The notes under the pieces are model-generated. The model was not told the origin of the DNA, did no database searches, and saw only the letters and a program-made list of their open reading frames with translations. The position numbers were made by a program, and so were the translations under genes. A stretch of DNA of 64,000 nucleotides from Adiantum capillus-veneris (taxonomy: Eukaryota; Streptophyta; Polypodiopsida; Polypodiales; Pteridaceae), in NCBI GenBank assembly GCA_014529385.2, contig CM043942.1, positions 64,327,184-64,391,183 on the forward strand, written 5' to 3'. Positions 1-10,882 of the stretch are shown here, one piece after another; positions within the stretch are counted from its first letter, which is position 1; each line of letters opens with the position of its first letter.

Positions 1-3000
1 CATGTTTCAATCCAACCTGGTTTGGACAAATGGTGGAGCATCCTTCTCTCCATGTTTCAATGGAGCCTAGCTTGGACAAGTGGTGGACCTTTGCTTCTCT
101 CTATGATTGAATAGAGTTTGCTTGGACAAGTGGTGGACCTTGTAACTCAAACCCCCATGTAAAACCTATCATGGTCACTCCAAGTGGTGCGAAAGAATAA
201 CCTTTAAGATATAGCCTTATAGGTTGGACAAGTGGTGGACCTTAACACCCAAATATTCTTAATATAATGACATAGAGTGAAAAAGTGGTGAATCTTGAGA
301 CAAAACCACTCATGCTACTAGCGATAATAGCTTGGAGAAGTGGTGGAACGTGAACATAAATCCCCCATGGTTCAATAGACTTAGCTTCGACAAATGGTGG
401 AGCATCGTTCTCTCCATCTTTCAATGGAGCCTAGCTTGGACAAGTAGTGGACCTTTGTTTCTCTCTAGGTTTCAATAGAGTTAGCTTGGACAAGTGGTGG
501 ACCTTGGAACCAAACCCCCGTGTAAAACCTATCATGTTCACTCCAAGTGGTGAGAAAGAATAAACTTAATGATATATCCTTATAGGTTGGACAAGTGGTG
601 GACCTTAACACCCAAATATTCGTAATATAATTGCATAGAGTGGAAAAGTGGTGAATCTTAAGAGCAAACTACTCATGCTACTAGCGATAATAGGGTGGAG
701 AAGTGGTGGACCTTGAATGTAAACCCCCCATCTACGAAATATTGTGGGTTTAAGGTATTTAGATGGAGCCTAGCATCTTGGAGACATGGTGCACCTTTCT
801 TCTCTTCATGTTTCAATGGAGCCTATCTTGGACAAATGGTGGAGCATCCTTCTCTCCATGTTTAAATGGACCCTAGCTTGCACAAGTGGTGGACCTTTGC
901 TTCTCTCTATGTTTCAAAAGAGTTATCTTGGACAAATGGTGGACCTTGGAACCAAACCCCAATGTAAAACCTTTCATGGTCACTCCAAGTCGTGAGAAAG
1001 AATAACCTTTAAGATATAGCCTTATAGGTTGGACAAGTGGTGGACCTTAACACCGAGATATCCTTAATATAATGACATAGAGTGATAAAGTGGTGAATCT
1101 TGAGACAAAACCACTCATGCTACTAGCGGTAATAGCTTGGACAAGTGGTGGACCTTGAATGTAAACCCCCCATGTTTCAATAGAGTTAGCTTCGAGAAAT
1201 GATGGAGCATCCTTCTCTCCATGTTTCAATGAAGCCTAGCTTAGACAAGTGGTGGACCTATGCTTCTCTCTATAATTCAATAGAGTTAGCTTGGACAAGT
1301 GGTGGAACTTGAAACCAAACCCCCATGTAAAACCTATCATGGTCACTTCAAGTGGTAAGAAAGAATAACCTTTAAGATGTAGCCTTATAGGTTGTACAAG
1401 TGGTGGACGTTAACACCCACATATTCTTAATATAATGACATAGAGTGGAAAAGTGGTGAATCTTGAGACCAAACCACTCAGGCTACTACCAATAATAGCT
1501 TGGACAAGTGTTGGACCTTGAATGTAAATCCCTCATCTACGACATATCATGGGTTTAACGTTTTTCGATGGAGCCTAGCATCTTGGAGACATGGTGCAGC
1601 TTGCTTCTTGTCATGTTTCAATGGAGCCTATCTTGGACAAATGGTGGAGCATCCTTCTCTCCATGTTTCAATGGACCCTAGCTTGGACAAGTGGTGGACC
1701 TTTGCTTCTCTCTATGTTTCAATAGAGTTAGCTTGGACAAGTGCTGGAGCTTGGAACCAAACCCCCATATAAAACTTATCATGGTCACTCCAAGTGGTAA
1801 GAAAGACAAGTGGTGGACCTTGAATGTAAACCCCCCATCTACGAAATATGGTGGGTTTAAGGTATTTAGATGGAGCCTAGCATCTTGGAGACATGGTGCA
1901 CCTTGCTTCTCTTCATGTTTCAATGGAGCCTATCTTGGACAAATGGTGGAGCATCCTTCTCTCCATGTTTCAATGGACCCTAGCTTGGACAAGTGGTGGA
2001 CCTTTGCTTCTCTCTATGTTTCAATAGAGTTAGCTTGGACAAGTGGTGGACCTTGGAACCAAACCCCAATGTAAAACCTATCATGGTCACTCCAAGTCGT
2101 GAGAAAGGATAACCTTTAAGATATAGTCTTATAGGTTGGACAAGTGGTGGACGTTAACACCCAAATATTCTTAACATAATGACATAGAGTGAAAAACTGG
2201 TGAATCTTGAGACAAAACCACTCATGCTACTAGTGATAATAGCTTGGACAAGTGGTGGCCCTTGAATGTAAACCCCCCATGTACAAAATATCCTGGGTTA
2301 AGGTATTTCAATGAAGCCTAGCATCTTGGAGACATGGTGCAGCTTGCTTCTCTTCATGTTTCGATGGAGCCTATCTTCCACCAATGGGGGATCATCCTTC
2401 TCTAAATGTCTCAATGGAGCATAGCTTGGACAAGTGGTGGACCTTGGAACCAAAACCCCATGTAAAACATATCATGGTCATTCCAAGTGGTGAGAAATAA
2501 TACCCTTTAAGATCTAGCCTTATAGCTTGGACAAGTGGTCGACCTTAAAACCTAGATCTTCTTAATATAACGACATAGAGTGGAAAAGTGGTAAATCTTG
2601 AGACCAAACCACTCATGCTACTAAGGATAATAGGTTGGATAAGTGGTGGACCTTGAATGTATACCCCCCATGTACGAAATATCATGGGTTTAAGGTATTT
2701 CCATGGAGCATAGCATCTTGGAGACATGGTGCAACTTGCTTCTCTTCATGTTTCAATGGAGCCTATCTTTGACAAATGGTGGAGCATCCTTCTCTCCATG
2801 TTTCAATGGAGCCTAGCTTGGACAAGTGGTGGACCTTTGCTTCTCTCTATGTTTCAATAGATTTAGCTTGGACTAGTGGTGGGCCTTGTAACCAAACTCC
2901 CATGTAAAACCTATCATGGTAACTCCAAGTGGTGAGAAAGAATAATGTTTAAGATATAGCCTTATAGGTTGGACAAGTGGTGGACCTTAGCACCCAGATA

Positions 3001-3533
3001 TTCTTAATATAATGACATAGAGTGAAAAAGTGGTGAATCTTGAGACCAAACCACTCATGCTACTAGAGATAATAGGTTGGACAAGTGTTGGACCTTGAAT
3101 GTAAACCCCCCATGTACGAAATATCATGGGTTTAAGGTATTTCAATGGAGATTAGCATCTTGGAGACATGGTGTAGCTTGCTTCTCTTCATGTTTCAATG
3201 GAGCGTACGTATCTTGGACAAATGGTGGAGCATCCTTCTCTCCATGTTTCAATGGACCCTAGCTTGGACAATTGGTGGACCTTTGCTTCTCTCTATGTTT
3301 CAATAGATTTATCTTGGATAAGTGGTGGACCTTGGAACCAAACACCCATGTAAAACCTATCATGGTCACTCCAAGTGGTGAGAAAGAATAACCCTTAAGA
3401 TATAGCCTTATAGGTTGGACAAGTGGTGGACCTAACAGCCAGATATTCTTAATATAATGACATAGAGTGAAAAAGTGGTGAATCTTGAGACCAAACCACT
3501 CATGCTACTAGCGTTAATAGGTTGGACAAGTGG
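1..3533. repeat. Satellite-like tandem array, 363/443-bp monomers
   Basis: The array fills the left end and runs off the window edge. The landmark 'ccttatagg' followed by 'ttggacaagtggtgga' recurs near 215, 578, 1020, 1383, 2127, 2518, 2960 and 3406. This gives monomers of about 363 and 443 bp, with one fused pair near 1795. The longer form carries an extra block marked by 'cttggagacatggtgc'. Inside each monomer the short phrase 'ttggacaagtggtgg' is itself reiterated several times, so there is minisatellite structure within satellite structure. Open frames inside the array are short, lie on both strands and follow the repeat, so none is called as a gene. The array ends abruptly at 3533 against CACTA sequence. 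Confidence 0.9.
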
Positions 3534-3876
3534 TTTATTTTTAGTTAGATTTACGCTTATTTAGATTTACGCTTATTTACGTTAGATCGAGTCCACGCAA
3601 GAATTACTTACGGTTTAGGGTTTAGAGTTAGACAAACAGTGAAAAGATCTACTGTGAAAAGATGTTAAGATGCTGTGAAGTGCTTTAGCTAGAGAAGAGG
3701 CAAAGGGGTTTTGTCCACTACATGCAGTATCATGTAGACGTGGGTGTGTAGATTTCTTGTACCCACAAATATAGGTATTGACCAATAAAGACGAGATTAT
3801 AACCCGGTGGTTCTGATCTCTGTGCACCTCTAGACCGAGGTGTGCGGGGATTGGACATGACTAGAGAATATGAGGT

Positions 3877-3878
<2 letters not shown>

Positions 3879-3969
<91 letters not shown>
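3879..3969. repeat. (GA)n microsatellite in CACTA copy 1
   Basis: This is a run of about 90 bp of AG dinucleotides with one AC interruption. It lies just upstream of the transposase start, at the same place as the longer run at 21069-21163 in the full copy, so it is part of the element rather than an independent locus. Confidence 0.95.
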
Positions 3970-4034
3970 TAAGACGAAGAATGCTGATAGAATATTAAAT
4001 TTGTTGTCCAGGTTATAAGTTTTTTATCCTCATT

Positions 4035-5635
4035 ATGAGTAGCGACGAGGATGTGGGACCGTCCAACCGAAACACCTATCTCTCAACGAGGGTCTTATGT
4101 CCTTGTAATCAATGCAAGCATGCTGTGCGACGGACAAGACGTGTTTCTTTGCAGCACGTTCGTGAATTTGGCGAGTTCGATCCATCTATTATAGATCGAG
4201 TTGTTGCCAATTATAACTCGTCGGACTCTGACGCTGGCCAACAAGCAGCAATTATAACTCGTGGGACTCTGACGCTGCATAGTTCATTCCAAATGGATGT
4301 TCTTCTTAGAGCGTTTCATGAAAACGCTTAAGGGATATGTGCGTCAAAAGGCACGTCCGGAGGGTAGCATGGCAGAAGGTTGGTTGGTATCAGAGTCCCT
4401 AGTGTACATTGGAGAGTGGCTAGACGGATTTGATAAATCCCGGGACACGCTATGGTGAACCATAGATGATGAGTGCATATCTGGGATTGTCATGTGCAAT
4501 CTCGGTGTTGAGAAGAAGATGCCGGAAGATCTAGAGGCTAAAATCAACCGATTTTGCATGCTTCACAATCCAGTGATGCAAAAGTGGATTTCACAATATG
4601 AGGATGCAAAGCAAGAGCGACAAAGGGCACGAATCGAGTGGAGACGGGGAAGACGACCACCGATGCACTATCCAGCGGTTCTGGAGAGCCTACCAACCTT
4701 CATGAGCTTAAGATGGTTGCACAACCAATTGAAAAGCGCACAACAATGCGGTGACGAAGTGACTGAAGAAGAGTGGGAGTACTCTCGAGGTTGCGCGACC
4801 AAGGTAAGTTTGCTATGTACGACTAGCAAGTGACTTTATTTATAAACGTTTGAACGGCCACTCATAATCTTTGTTCGTTGTAGTATAAGTCATACACAGC
4901 AGCATGGTGTAAAGGTCGACATTTTAGGGTGGAACGAATCGACAAAAAGCGTTTACTCAAGATTGTGGAATCATGGCAAAATTTGAACAGTCTAGTCGAC
5001 GACGTTCCTCTGATGCAGATCCTGTGGTGGCGGAACTCACTTACTTCGGCACGCTGCAAGAGATTTTGAGGATCGATTACAGAGGATTTTTTGTCGACTT
5101 GTTCGACGTGCAATGGTTCAAGATAATCATGGAGGGTCGCAACGCTACTGTGCGTAGAGGAGAGTCTGGTTTTCTTGAGGTGGATTCTACTAAGAAATGG
5201 ACTGACCTAAAAGACACTTTCGTACTACTCGAGCATTGTGAACAAGTAAGTATGTAAATAGTTAACATCCCCCTTTTACAAGTTATGTGCTTGAAAGCTC
5301 TCATGTAAGTTATGTGGCTCTGGCAGGTAATATTTCATCCTACAAAGTCTACATCAAACTGGTGGTACGTCATAGAGGTAGCCCCTCGTAGTGCAAGGAC
5401 GTATGAAGGCTACCATGTGCCAATCACAACGACATCAATGGAGGAGATCAGAGAAGATGCTCAATCAGAAGCCGCTGCGGTGGTGCCAGACGAGCATCAA
5501 GATGCTACTACTCTATATGGGGTGCATGCAGAGGAGCTACAAAATGAAACAGAGGATATGTGTTTAAACGGAGAGCTCTATATAGATATAGGAAGTTATG
5601 CTGAGTTATGCGAGGATGAGAGAGAGATCTCTTAA
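4035..5635 (+). pseudogene. TNP2-type CACTA transposase remnant
   Basis: The start (MSSDEDVG) and the transposase-associated zinc-binding segment (CPCNQC motif) are kept, followed by a jump over the whole catalytic core (exons 2-3 of the full gene). After a filler at 4250-4277 the reading resumes in the DUF4218-like segment (FLERFMKTLKGYVRQ) to 4800, the DUF4216-like exon (4882-5247) and the C-terminal exon to 5635. There are further lesions. CGA has become a TGA stop at 4456-4458, and one T is missing near 4952 ('aagcgtttac' against 'aagcgttttac'), which shifts the DUF4216 frame. Splice sites GTAAGT and TTGTAG are preserved. The product cannot be an active transposase. Confidence 0.9.
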
Positions 5636-5907
5636 AGCCACAAATATTGTATTTGAACAATTTTGCTCCGTGTTGTAAAAGCTCTGGCTCTCTAAGTACC
5701 TTCCATGGTGTATAACGCTCTTTTCTACTCGCGCTCACATCTTTTGATTGAAAATTTTGAGTTTTTGACTTGCCTCTTCTATCACTCAATTCATTGCGTC
5801 ATTGTATTTATATGCATCATTACGTCATTGTATTTAATGGTCTTTGCGTCATTGTCTACTCTATTCATTCAATATTAAGTTTAAATATTCGTGTGTTTAA
5901 TGCAGGT

Positions 5908-7217
5908 ATGGATGATGAGGAGTTTCTTTCTTCTTTGTCACCGCAGCAGAGACAGTGGTACATGGAGCGTCATCGCTCTGGCGCATCATCGTGCGTTCCT
6001 ACTCCGTCCGCATCTCCCTCTCTTTCGGAGCATTCGGCGCGCTCCGAAGCTTCGGCGTCGACGAGACGAGCTTCACACTCGTCTAGACACCGGCGCTCTA
6101 GTGGTGGCGGTGGCGGTTGTTGTGGGGATTCCGCCACCGATGCCTCCACACCGCCTCGTGTTCGACGAGGCTCTTTACCCTCCCCTTCTTTGCCCGCCCC
6201 CACACCAGCCACAGCATCGCCATCTACGCCAGGTTTTGCACAGCTGACTGTTCCTAGAAGCTACACACCTCTACCTACTCCGCCAGGAGCCACCCCACTC
6301 GACACTCCTCGCTTCGGGGCCCAGACGCCGGTGGAGACACCTGACGTCCGTACCCCCATCGACACGCCGCTAGAGACCCCTGCCAGGACACCCAGGTTCA
6401 CGCGTCACCGGCCAGAGGGCTTGCCTTACTCCGTCGACATCAGCGGCGGCATCATCATGGATGATGACGGCAAGAAGGTGATCTTGTACATGCGTGGTCT
6501 TTGCTCTCAGCTGTTTAGACACTACATACTAAACAAATGGAGTGAAGTACCAAGTGGTTTAAAAAACAGAGTCATCAGCATACTTCATGATGAGTTTCCC
6601 GTTCCAACACGGGATCAGCGCTTCAATGAAGACCTGATGAAGATTCGAATGCGCGAATACTGCAAACACAAGCGTTCCGAAGTGCAAAAAGCAATCAAGA
6701 ATGGGTGGAACAGGCCAGATTGGCTAGCCAAAGAAGATTGGAAGAATGCGAAGAAAGCAGCGCGCGAGAATCCCGACAAGTGGAAGCAACAAAAGGATGC
6801 ATCCAGAGCGCGAGTAGAGGCAGGGAGCTCGCACCACTTGGGGAGCGGTGGATGGGCATCATTTGAGGCCGACTTTGTAAGTGTTTTCACATTGCTCTTT
6901 ATGTTCGATAGTTTAGGGTTTATGAGTTTTTTAATTCTAACATAATGAAATCTTTGTATGTTTTGACAGTGGTCGATGACAGGACGTGATCCCACACCGT
7001 ACGAGCGCGAGTACGCAGGCAGGAAGGGCTTAAACACCCTGATGGACATTCTCAGTTCTCGCGGCAGCATGGTTAGTATTAGGGTTTACTCTTTTTTATT
7101 TTTTGTATTGTTTTATAAATGTCGTTATATGTTTATACTTACTGAAAGCTGTCTTATTGTCTTTTTTTGCAGAATCCGACAGATACGCCGCTTGGACGCG
7201 ATGAGACGTCTGACTAG
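5908..7217 (+). CDS. Ptta/En/Spm-type second CACTA protein (TNPA-like), copy 1
   Basis: Three exons join in frame: 5908-6876, 6970-7071 and 7173-7217, with GT...AG introns; 371 residues. An upstream intron may end at 5902-5904 ('aatgcag|gtatgg'). The first part is Ser/Pro/Thr-rich (residues about 20-205) with TP repeats and Arg clusters. It is followed by a conserved helical segment (DDDGKK, HDEFPVPT) and a Lys-rich region containing W-x5-WKNAKKAAREN and a GSGGWASFEAD motif near residue 315, which fits the Ptta/En/Spm plant transposase family (Transposase_24). In maize Spm the analogous protein binds subterminal repeats; that role is inferred here. The frame is open although the companion transposase is destroyed. 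ILYMRGL replaces ISRMRGL of the other copy. Confidence 0.75.
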
Positions 7218-7525
7218 ACGATGTCAGTTTAGCCGTAGCTAGATAGCATTAGTTTAGGGTTTCTCATAGCTTATGTATCATGAGACGGATTTTATATGTC
7301 TTTTTGAACCATGTATATTATTACATTTGTCACCGCAGTTCCTTTTGCCAATCAATTCTTTATTCCTATGATGTTGTACAATTGTCATTATTATATTTGC
7401 CAATCAATTCATTTTGCCTATGATGTGTACAATTGTCAATTTTGCAAACAATGCGTCTTGTGGGTGACTATTTTGGGTCTATTATCTACCCTTGCACTTT
7501 TTTTAAAAAGTGAATTACGGTTGAT
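7218..7525. other. CACTA 3' non-coding tail, copy 1
   Basis: This AT-rich sequence matches 26539-26836 of the full element up to 7515 and then loses similarity. No gene is seen. Repeated 'caattgtca' and 'tgccaatcaatt' phrases occur in both copies. Confidence 0.7.
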
Positions 7526-8192
7526 TGCATATAAATAAGAGTGGGGATTTTTGTAGGACATGAGATAAAATGCCCCGTTAACTTCAATGGGTTGGTGACC
7601 AAAACATATGGTTTCTTTTACCTCACTGTTTTTTTTTTGGCAAAAAAAATAGGTACAAAAAAGTTACATTTTTGCCATTCTGCGAACCTATCATCAAAGT
7701 TTCTATAGTCACGCTCAATACACATACTATATACATGTTTTCTTAGTTCCCTTTGGGCCTTTGGATCCAAAAGGAGCCATGGAGCATGTCAAAAGGATAA
7801 TGGATCTCTTACAATTGGAACCTTGGGGGCAATGATAAAGTGCTAAATACAGCAAACATGAAAAAATTGGGTTTAGCATTATGACCTCTAGAAACCCATA
7901 GAAACTACTCAATATCTAGCCAAGTTTGTAGTCTATGATTAGATATGGTTACTACCTACAAAATAAACACAATTGGCCTAAGAAACTAGCAATATTGAGA
8001 AAGTTATACTTGCTACTCTAAAATGTATCGTATTCTTCAGCAATCAAAAAACTCAACCATCATCCTATACTATGCTATATAGTATATTAGGTCCCCCAAA
8101 ACTCAAGGAAGATTAGCTTTATGTTATACATTACACTTACACAATCAAAATTGAATTTCGATATCAAGAAAGCCACCAAAAAAATCATAAAA
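7526..8192. repeat. Fragment of the 13799-15121 TIR element
   Basis: The block from 'tgcatataaataag' to 'aaaatcataaaa' aligns along its whole length with 14041-14710. It lacks the left 240 bp and the right 410 bp of that element, so neither TIR is present. Its left edge joins truncated CACTA copy 1 and its right edge is interrupted by a CACTA end beginning CACTACAAGAGG at 8193. No coding capacity is recognised. Confidence 0.85.
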
Positions 8193-8460
8193 CACTACAA
8201 GAGGTTGTGTGCTCTTGTGACGCTATTAGCGACGGAAATATACTGGGTTTTTATAACCCCCAGCATCGCTAAAACCGTCGCTACGAGCATCGCTACGAGA
8301 GCATCGCTATATAGTGACGCTCATAGAGACGTTTACACAGAAGACTATAGCGACGCTCATAGCGACGCTACAGAGCCATAAATAGCAACGCTTATAGCGA
8401 CGCCCGAGAGAATTTTTTTTTGGTGGCAGGGCATTGAATGCCCTGCCACCCATCAACCAT
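8193..8460 (-). mobile_element. CACTA terminus in inverted orientation
   Basis: The sequence starts CACTACAAGAGGTTGTGTGC and reads as the reverse complement of the right end of the full element (26858-27175), with the same order of GCGACG/CGTCGC subterminal repeats and the same 29-bp palindrome (here 8422-8450, GGTGGCAGGGCATT arms). Similarity ends after 'catcaaccat' at 8460. It interrupts the TIR-element fragment after 'aaaa'. The opposite terminus of this second insertion is not found in the window, so it is either an incomplete element or has internal sequence of a different subfamily. Confidence 0.85.
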
Positions 8461-8820
8461 ACCATTCAAGTGTAAGCATCTTTTAGTGGTTTAAACTATG
8501 TATCTAAGCATTGCGGACCTTCATAGCATTAGTCGGTGAGCCGTATGGTAATGCAGCTTTCATTAGAGCTTGCCGGTAAGTCACATAACTTGCCGACAAG
8601 ATCTATGGCAAGCCGTATTACCATAGGCTCATAAAGCTAACGTAAAGCTAAGCTAAATTCAACTTAACTCTAGAGCTAAAGCTAACGTAGAGCTAGAGCT
8701 AAACCTAAGTAAACCTAAAGCTAACGTAGAGTTAAGATAAAGCTAACCTAGCCTAAAGCTCACCTAGAATCCGCTAACATAAAGCTGAGCTAAAGCTAAC
8801 CTAAAGGTAAAGTTAACATA
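8461..8820. repeat. Degenerate short tandem repeats rich in AAAGCTAACCTA
   Basis: From about 8630 to 8820 the phrases 'aaagctaac', 'gagctaaa' and 'cctaaagct' alternate as an eroded array with roughly 6-12 bp steps. An inverted pair, 'gagccgtatggtaat' near 8535 and 'attaccataggctc' near 8618, brackets the stretch before it. There is no gene. It may be internal sequence of the element whose end is at 8193. Confidence 0.6.
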
Positions 8821-9480
8821 GAAAAACGCAACCGGATTTGACCTACGGCTTGTGTATTTGGTGTTTCTTCTGTCTGTTTAACCTAAGGCTTTCTATACAT
8901 GGTCTTGACATTGCCTTAAGACTACTTAATGGACTATGGATGGTTTCGGTAGGCGTAGAATCAGTTTCCGAAGTCCATCTGTGTTTTTCCGTAGAAAAAC
9001 GTAATCGGATTTGACCTACGGCTTGTGTATTTGGCGTTTCTTCTATCCGTTTGACCTACGGCTTGCCATACGCGCTCTTGAAATTGCCTAAAGACTACCT
9101 AATGGACTACGGATGGTTTCGGTAGGCATAGAATCAGTTTCTGAAGACTGTCTACGTTTTTCCGTAGAAAAACGCTATCGGATTTGACCTATGGCTTGTG
9201 TATTTGACGTTTCTTCTGCCCGTTTGACCTACGGCTTACCATACACGCTCTTGACATTGCCTTAAGACTACCTAATGGACTACGGATAGTTTTGGTAGGC
9301 ATAGAAGCCATTTTCGAAGTCCGTTTGCGTTTTTCATAGAAAAACGCAACTGGATTTGACCTACGGCGTAGAAGCCGTTTATGAAGTCCGTTTGCGTTTT
9401 TCCATAAAAAAACCCAATTGGACTTCAAAAACGGCTTATATTTTGGGTGTTTCCTCTATCGGTTTGGCCTACGGCTTGTT
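8821..9480. repeat. About 173-bp tandem repeat, 3 full units plus partials
   Basis: Unit starts 'gaaaaacg' followed by 'ggatttgacc' fall at 8821, 8994, 9167 and 9339, a period of 172-173 bp. A shortened unit begins near 9405. Units share 'tttgacctacggcttgtgtatttgg' in part and 'aatggactacggatggtttcgg' in part, with scattered substitutions. No open frame spans them convincingly. Confidence 0.85.
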
Positions 9481-9942
9481 ATATGCCCCCGTCCAACCTT
9501 TTTTGAGGAGGAATCTTGTCTCTAAGAGCAACGACGGCACTGTTGTTGCTCCCTAGAGGACTTTCATGTGTAAAGGTGAGAGTTGAGCTTCGAATATATT
9601 TTGAGCTGGTCGAATGAAGTCAAAGAAGCTCAAGAGGAGTGCCACATGTGGGCCGGTTAAAAAATGCTAAAGGAGAGTGAGAGAGAAGCTCTGTGGAGTG
9701 CTCTGATGGCTTTTTGAGCAAGCAATGAGCCACCATCTTTGCCTTTTGTGTTTTGTCGCTCCTCCCTTCCCCTTTTCTTCTTCTATTCTACTCTCGTACT
9801 AGCCGCGGTGCCGATGGAGTGTGTGCACGCCCGGGCCGCTGGTTGTTTGCACACACACACACACACATACACACACACAGAAAGAGATTGTGTGTGCAGA
9901 GAGAGAAAGAGATTGTGTGTGCTTTACATGCTGTCACTAAGA
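9481..9942. other. Non-coding stretch with (CA)n microsatellite
   Basis: No gene is recognised. A CA-dinucleotide run with one CATA interruption lies at about 9849-9879, followed by GA-rich sequence. Confidence 0.7.
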
Positions 9943-10075
9943 ATGGCGAATGATGATAGTAATATGCAAACGTTTCCGTTGGTCATGCAAGGCAAAGCCA
10001 AAGTGTGGTTCAAAGCACTAGAAGTCGAGCCAAAGTAAATGTGACCGGCATTACGCACGAGGTTTCTGCATGAAT
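9943..10075 (+). pseudogene. Ty3/gypsy gag scrap
   Basis: The frame from 9943 reads as the middle of a retrotransposon gag domain: FPLVMQGKAKVWFKALE matches the family pattern F-P-L-x3-G-K-A-x2-W-F. A stop follows at 10036, and later sequence contains gag-like residues only with frameshifts. It lies on the plus strand, head to head with the C-terminal end of the reverse-strand gypsy-1 pol, so it belongs to another element. Confidence 0.65.
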
Positions 10076-10882
10076 TTTGAAAGGAAGTGTCCCCGCTTGA
10101 CATCTTAAACTTCGGAATGTGTTGCTTAAGGGAATACACTACAACTAAGTCCCCTTTTTGAAGATTTTTGTAACTAGATGGGAATCAAAAAACTGTTTTT
10201 GTTTCCACTTTTGTGTATAGATGTGATCTACGGCAGTTAGCCTTTACTCATCAAGATTTTCTAAATCTTCAAGTCTCTCTGATAATTCATGTCCAGTCCA
10301 CTCAAGATCCTTAGCTACCCTTAGTGTTGGCAATTGAAATTCTATTGGCAGTATGGCATCAAGACCATAAACAAGGTTAAAGGGTGTAGCATTTAAATCT
10401 ATTTTGAATGAAACTCTGTAAGCCCATAGAGTGGCGTGGAGATTCATTTCCCAATTTTTTCGTCTTGAACTAACCACTTTAGTCAATACCAAGCTAAGAA
10501 TTTTATTCGTATGCTCAGCTTGTCCATTTGCATGTGGGTGATAGGGAGTCGATTTGTTATGGATGACCATAAATTTATTAAGGAGATATTCAATTATCTC
10601 ATCGAAGAAACAAGTTCCCATACCACTGACAATTTCTATTGGCAATCCATATCTTGTGAAAACATACACATATAAGAATGCGGTTGTGGTTATGGTATTA
10701 TTCTTTTGGGTTGCTTTAGTCCTTGCCCACTTGGTCAAATAGTCTGTAGCTACAATGATATATTGAGCTTGGGTTCTATAAGCAGGTGGTTGTATTGGCC
10801 CAACAAAGTTTATACCGCATTTTGCAAAAGCTCTTGCCTCCATCATTGGTCTTAAAGGCATGCTATCTACACGGGTTGGCAT
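10076..10882 (-). pseudogene. gypsy-1 integrase core and C-terminal tail
   Basis: The rve-type integrase core reads from 10882 to 10244, with GPIQPP, YIIVATDYLTKW, FTRYGLPIEIV, NGQAEHTNK and WAYRVSFK. Family members use a D-D-E triad. Here the first Asp position reads N (GINFVGPI), the second region reads VSGMGTCF where SDxGxxF is usual, and the Glu of GQAE is kept, so catalysis should be lost. After a TAA near 10243 the tail continues to about 10080 (KKGDLVVVYSLKQHIPKF), which matches the pol C-terminal module of plant gypsy elements. On the minus strand it is the 3' end of gypsy-1 pol. Confidence 0.88.

Larger units (their letters stand above)
3534..7515 (+). mobile_element. CACTA element copy 1, end-truncated and internally deleted
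   Basis: This block aligns with 20726-26836 of the complete CACTA element, in the same order and orientation: AT-rich leader, GA microsatellite, transposase exons, second gene. About 2.16 kb of transposase sequence (21439-23597 of the full copy) is missing, and a short filler sits at the break near 4250-4277. Both termini are absent. The left side abuts satellite at 3533 and homology on the right stops in 'aaaaagtgaat' at 7515. No TIR or target duplication can therefore be read. Confidence 0.9.

Noticed and set aside
1-3533. Regularly spaced 'ggacaagtggtggacc' motifs as a CRISPR-like array
   Set aside because: The intervening sequence is itself repeated between units, repeats vary in spacing, and the context is plant transposon DNA; it is a satellite.
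9739-10038. A 99-codon protein starting at 9739
   Set aside because: Its N-terminal two thirds come from a CA microsatellite; only the last 30 residues are meaningful, as a gag scrap.
10150-10164. 'aaaaagggggactta' (reverse strand) as the polypurine tract of gypsy-1
   Set aside because: In frame it encodes KKGDLV of the pol C-terminal module, and the coding similarity continues beyond it.
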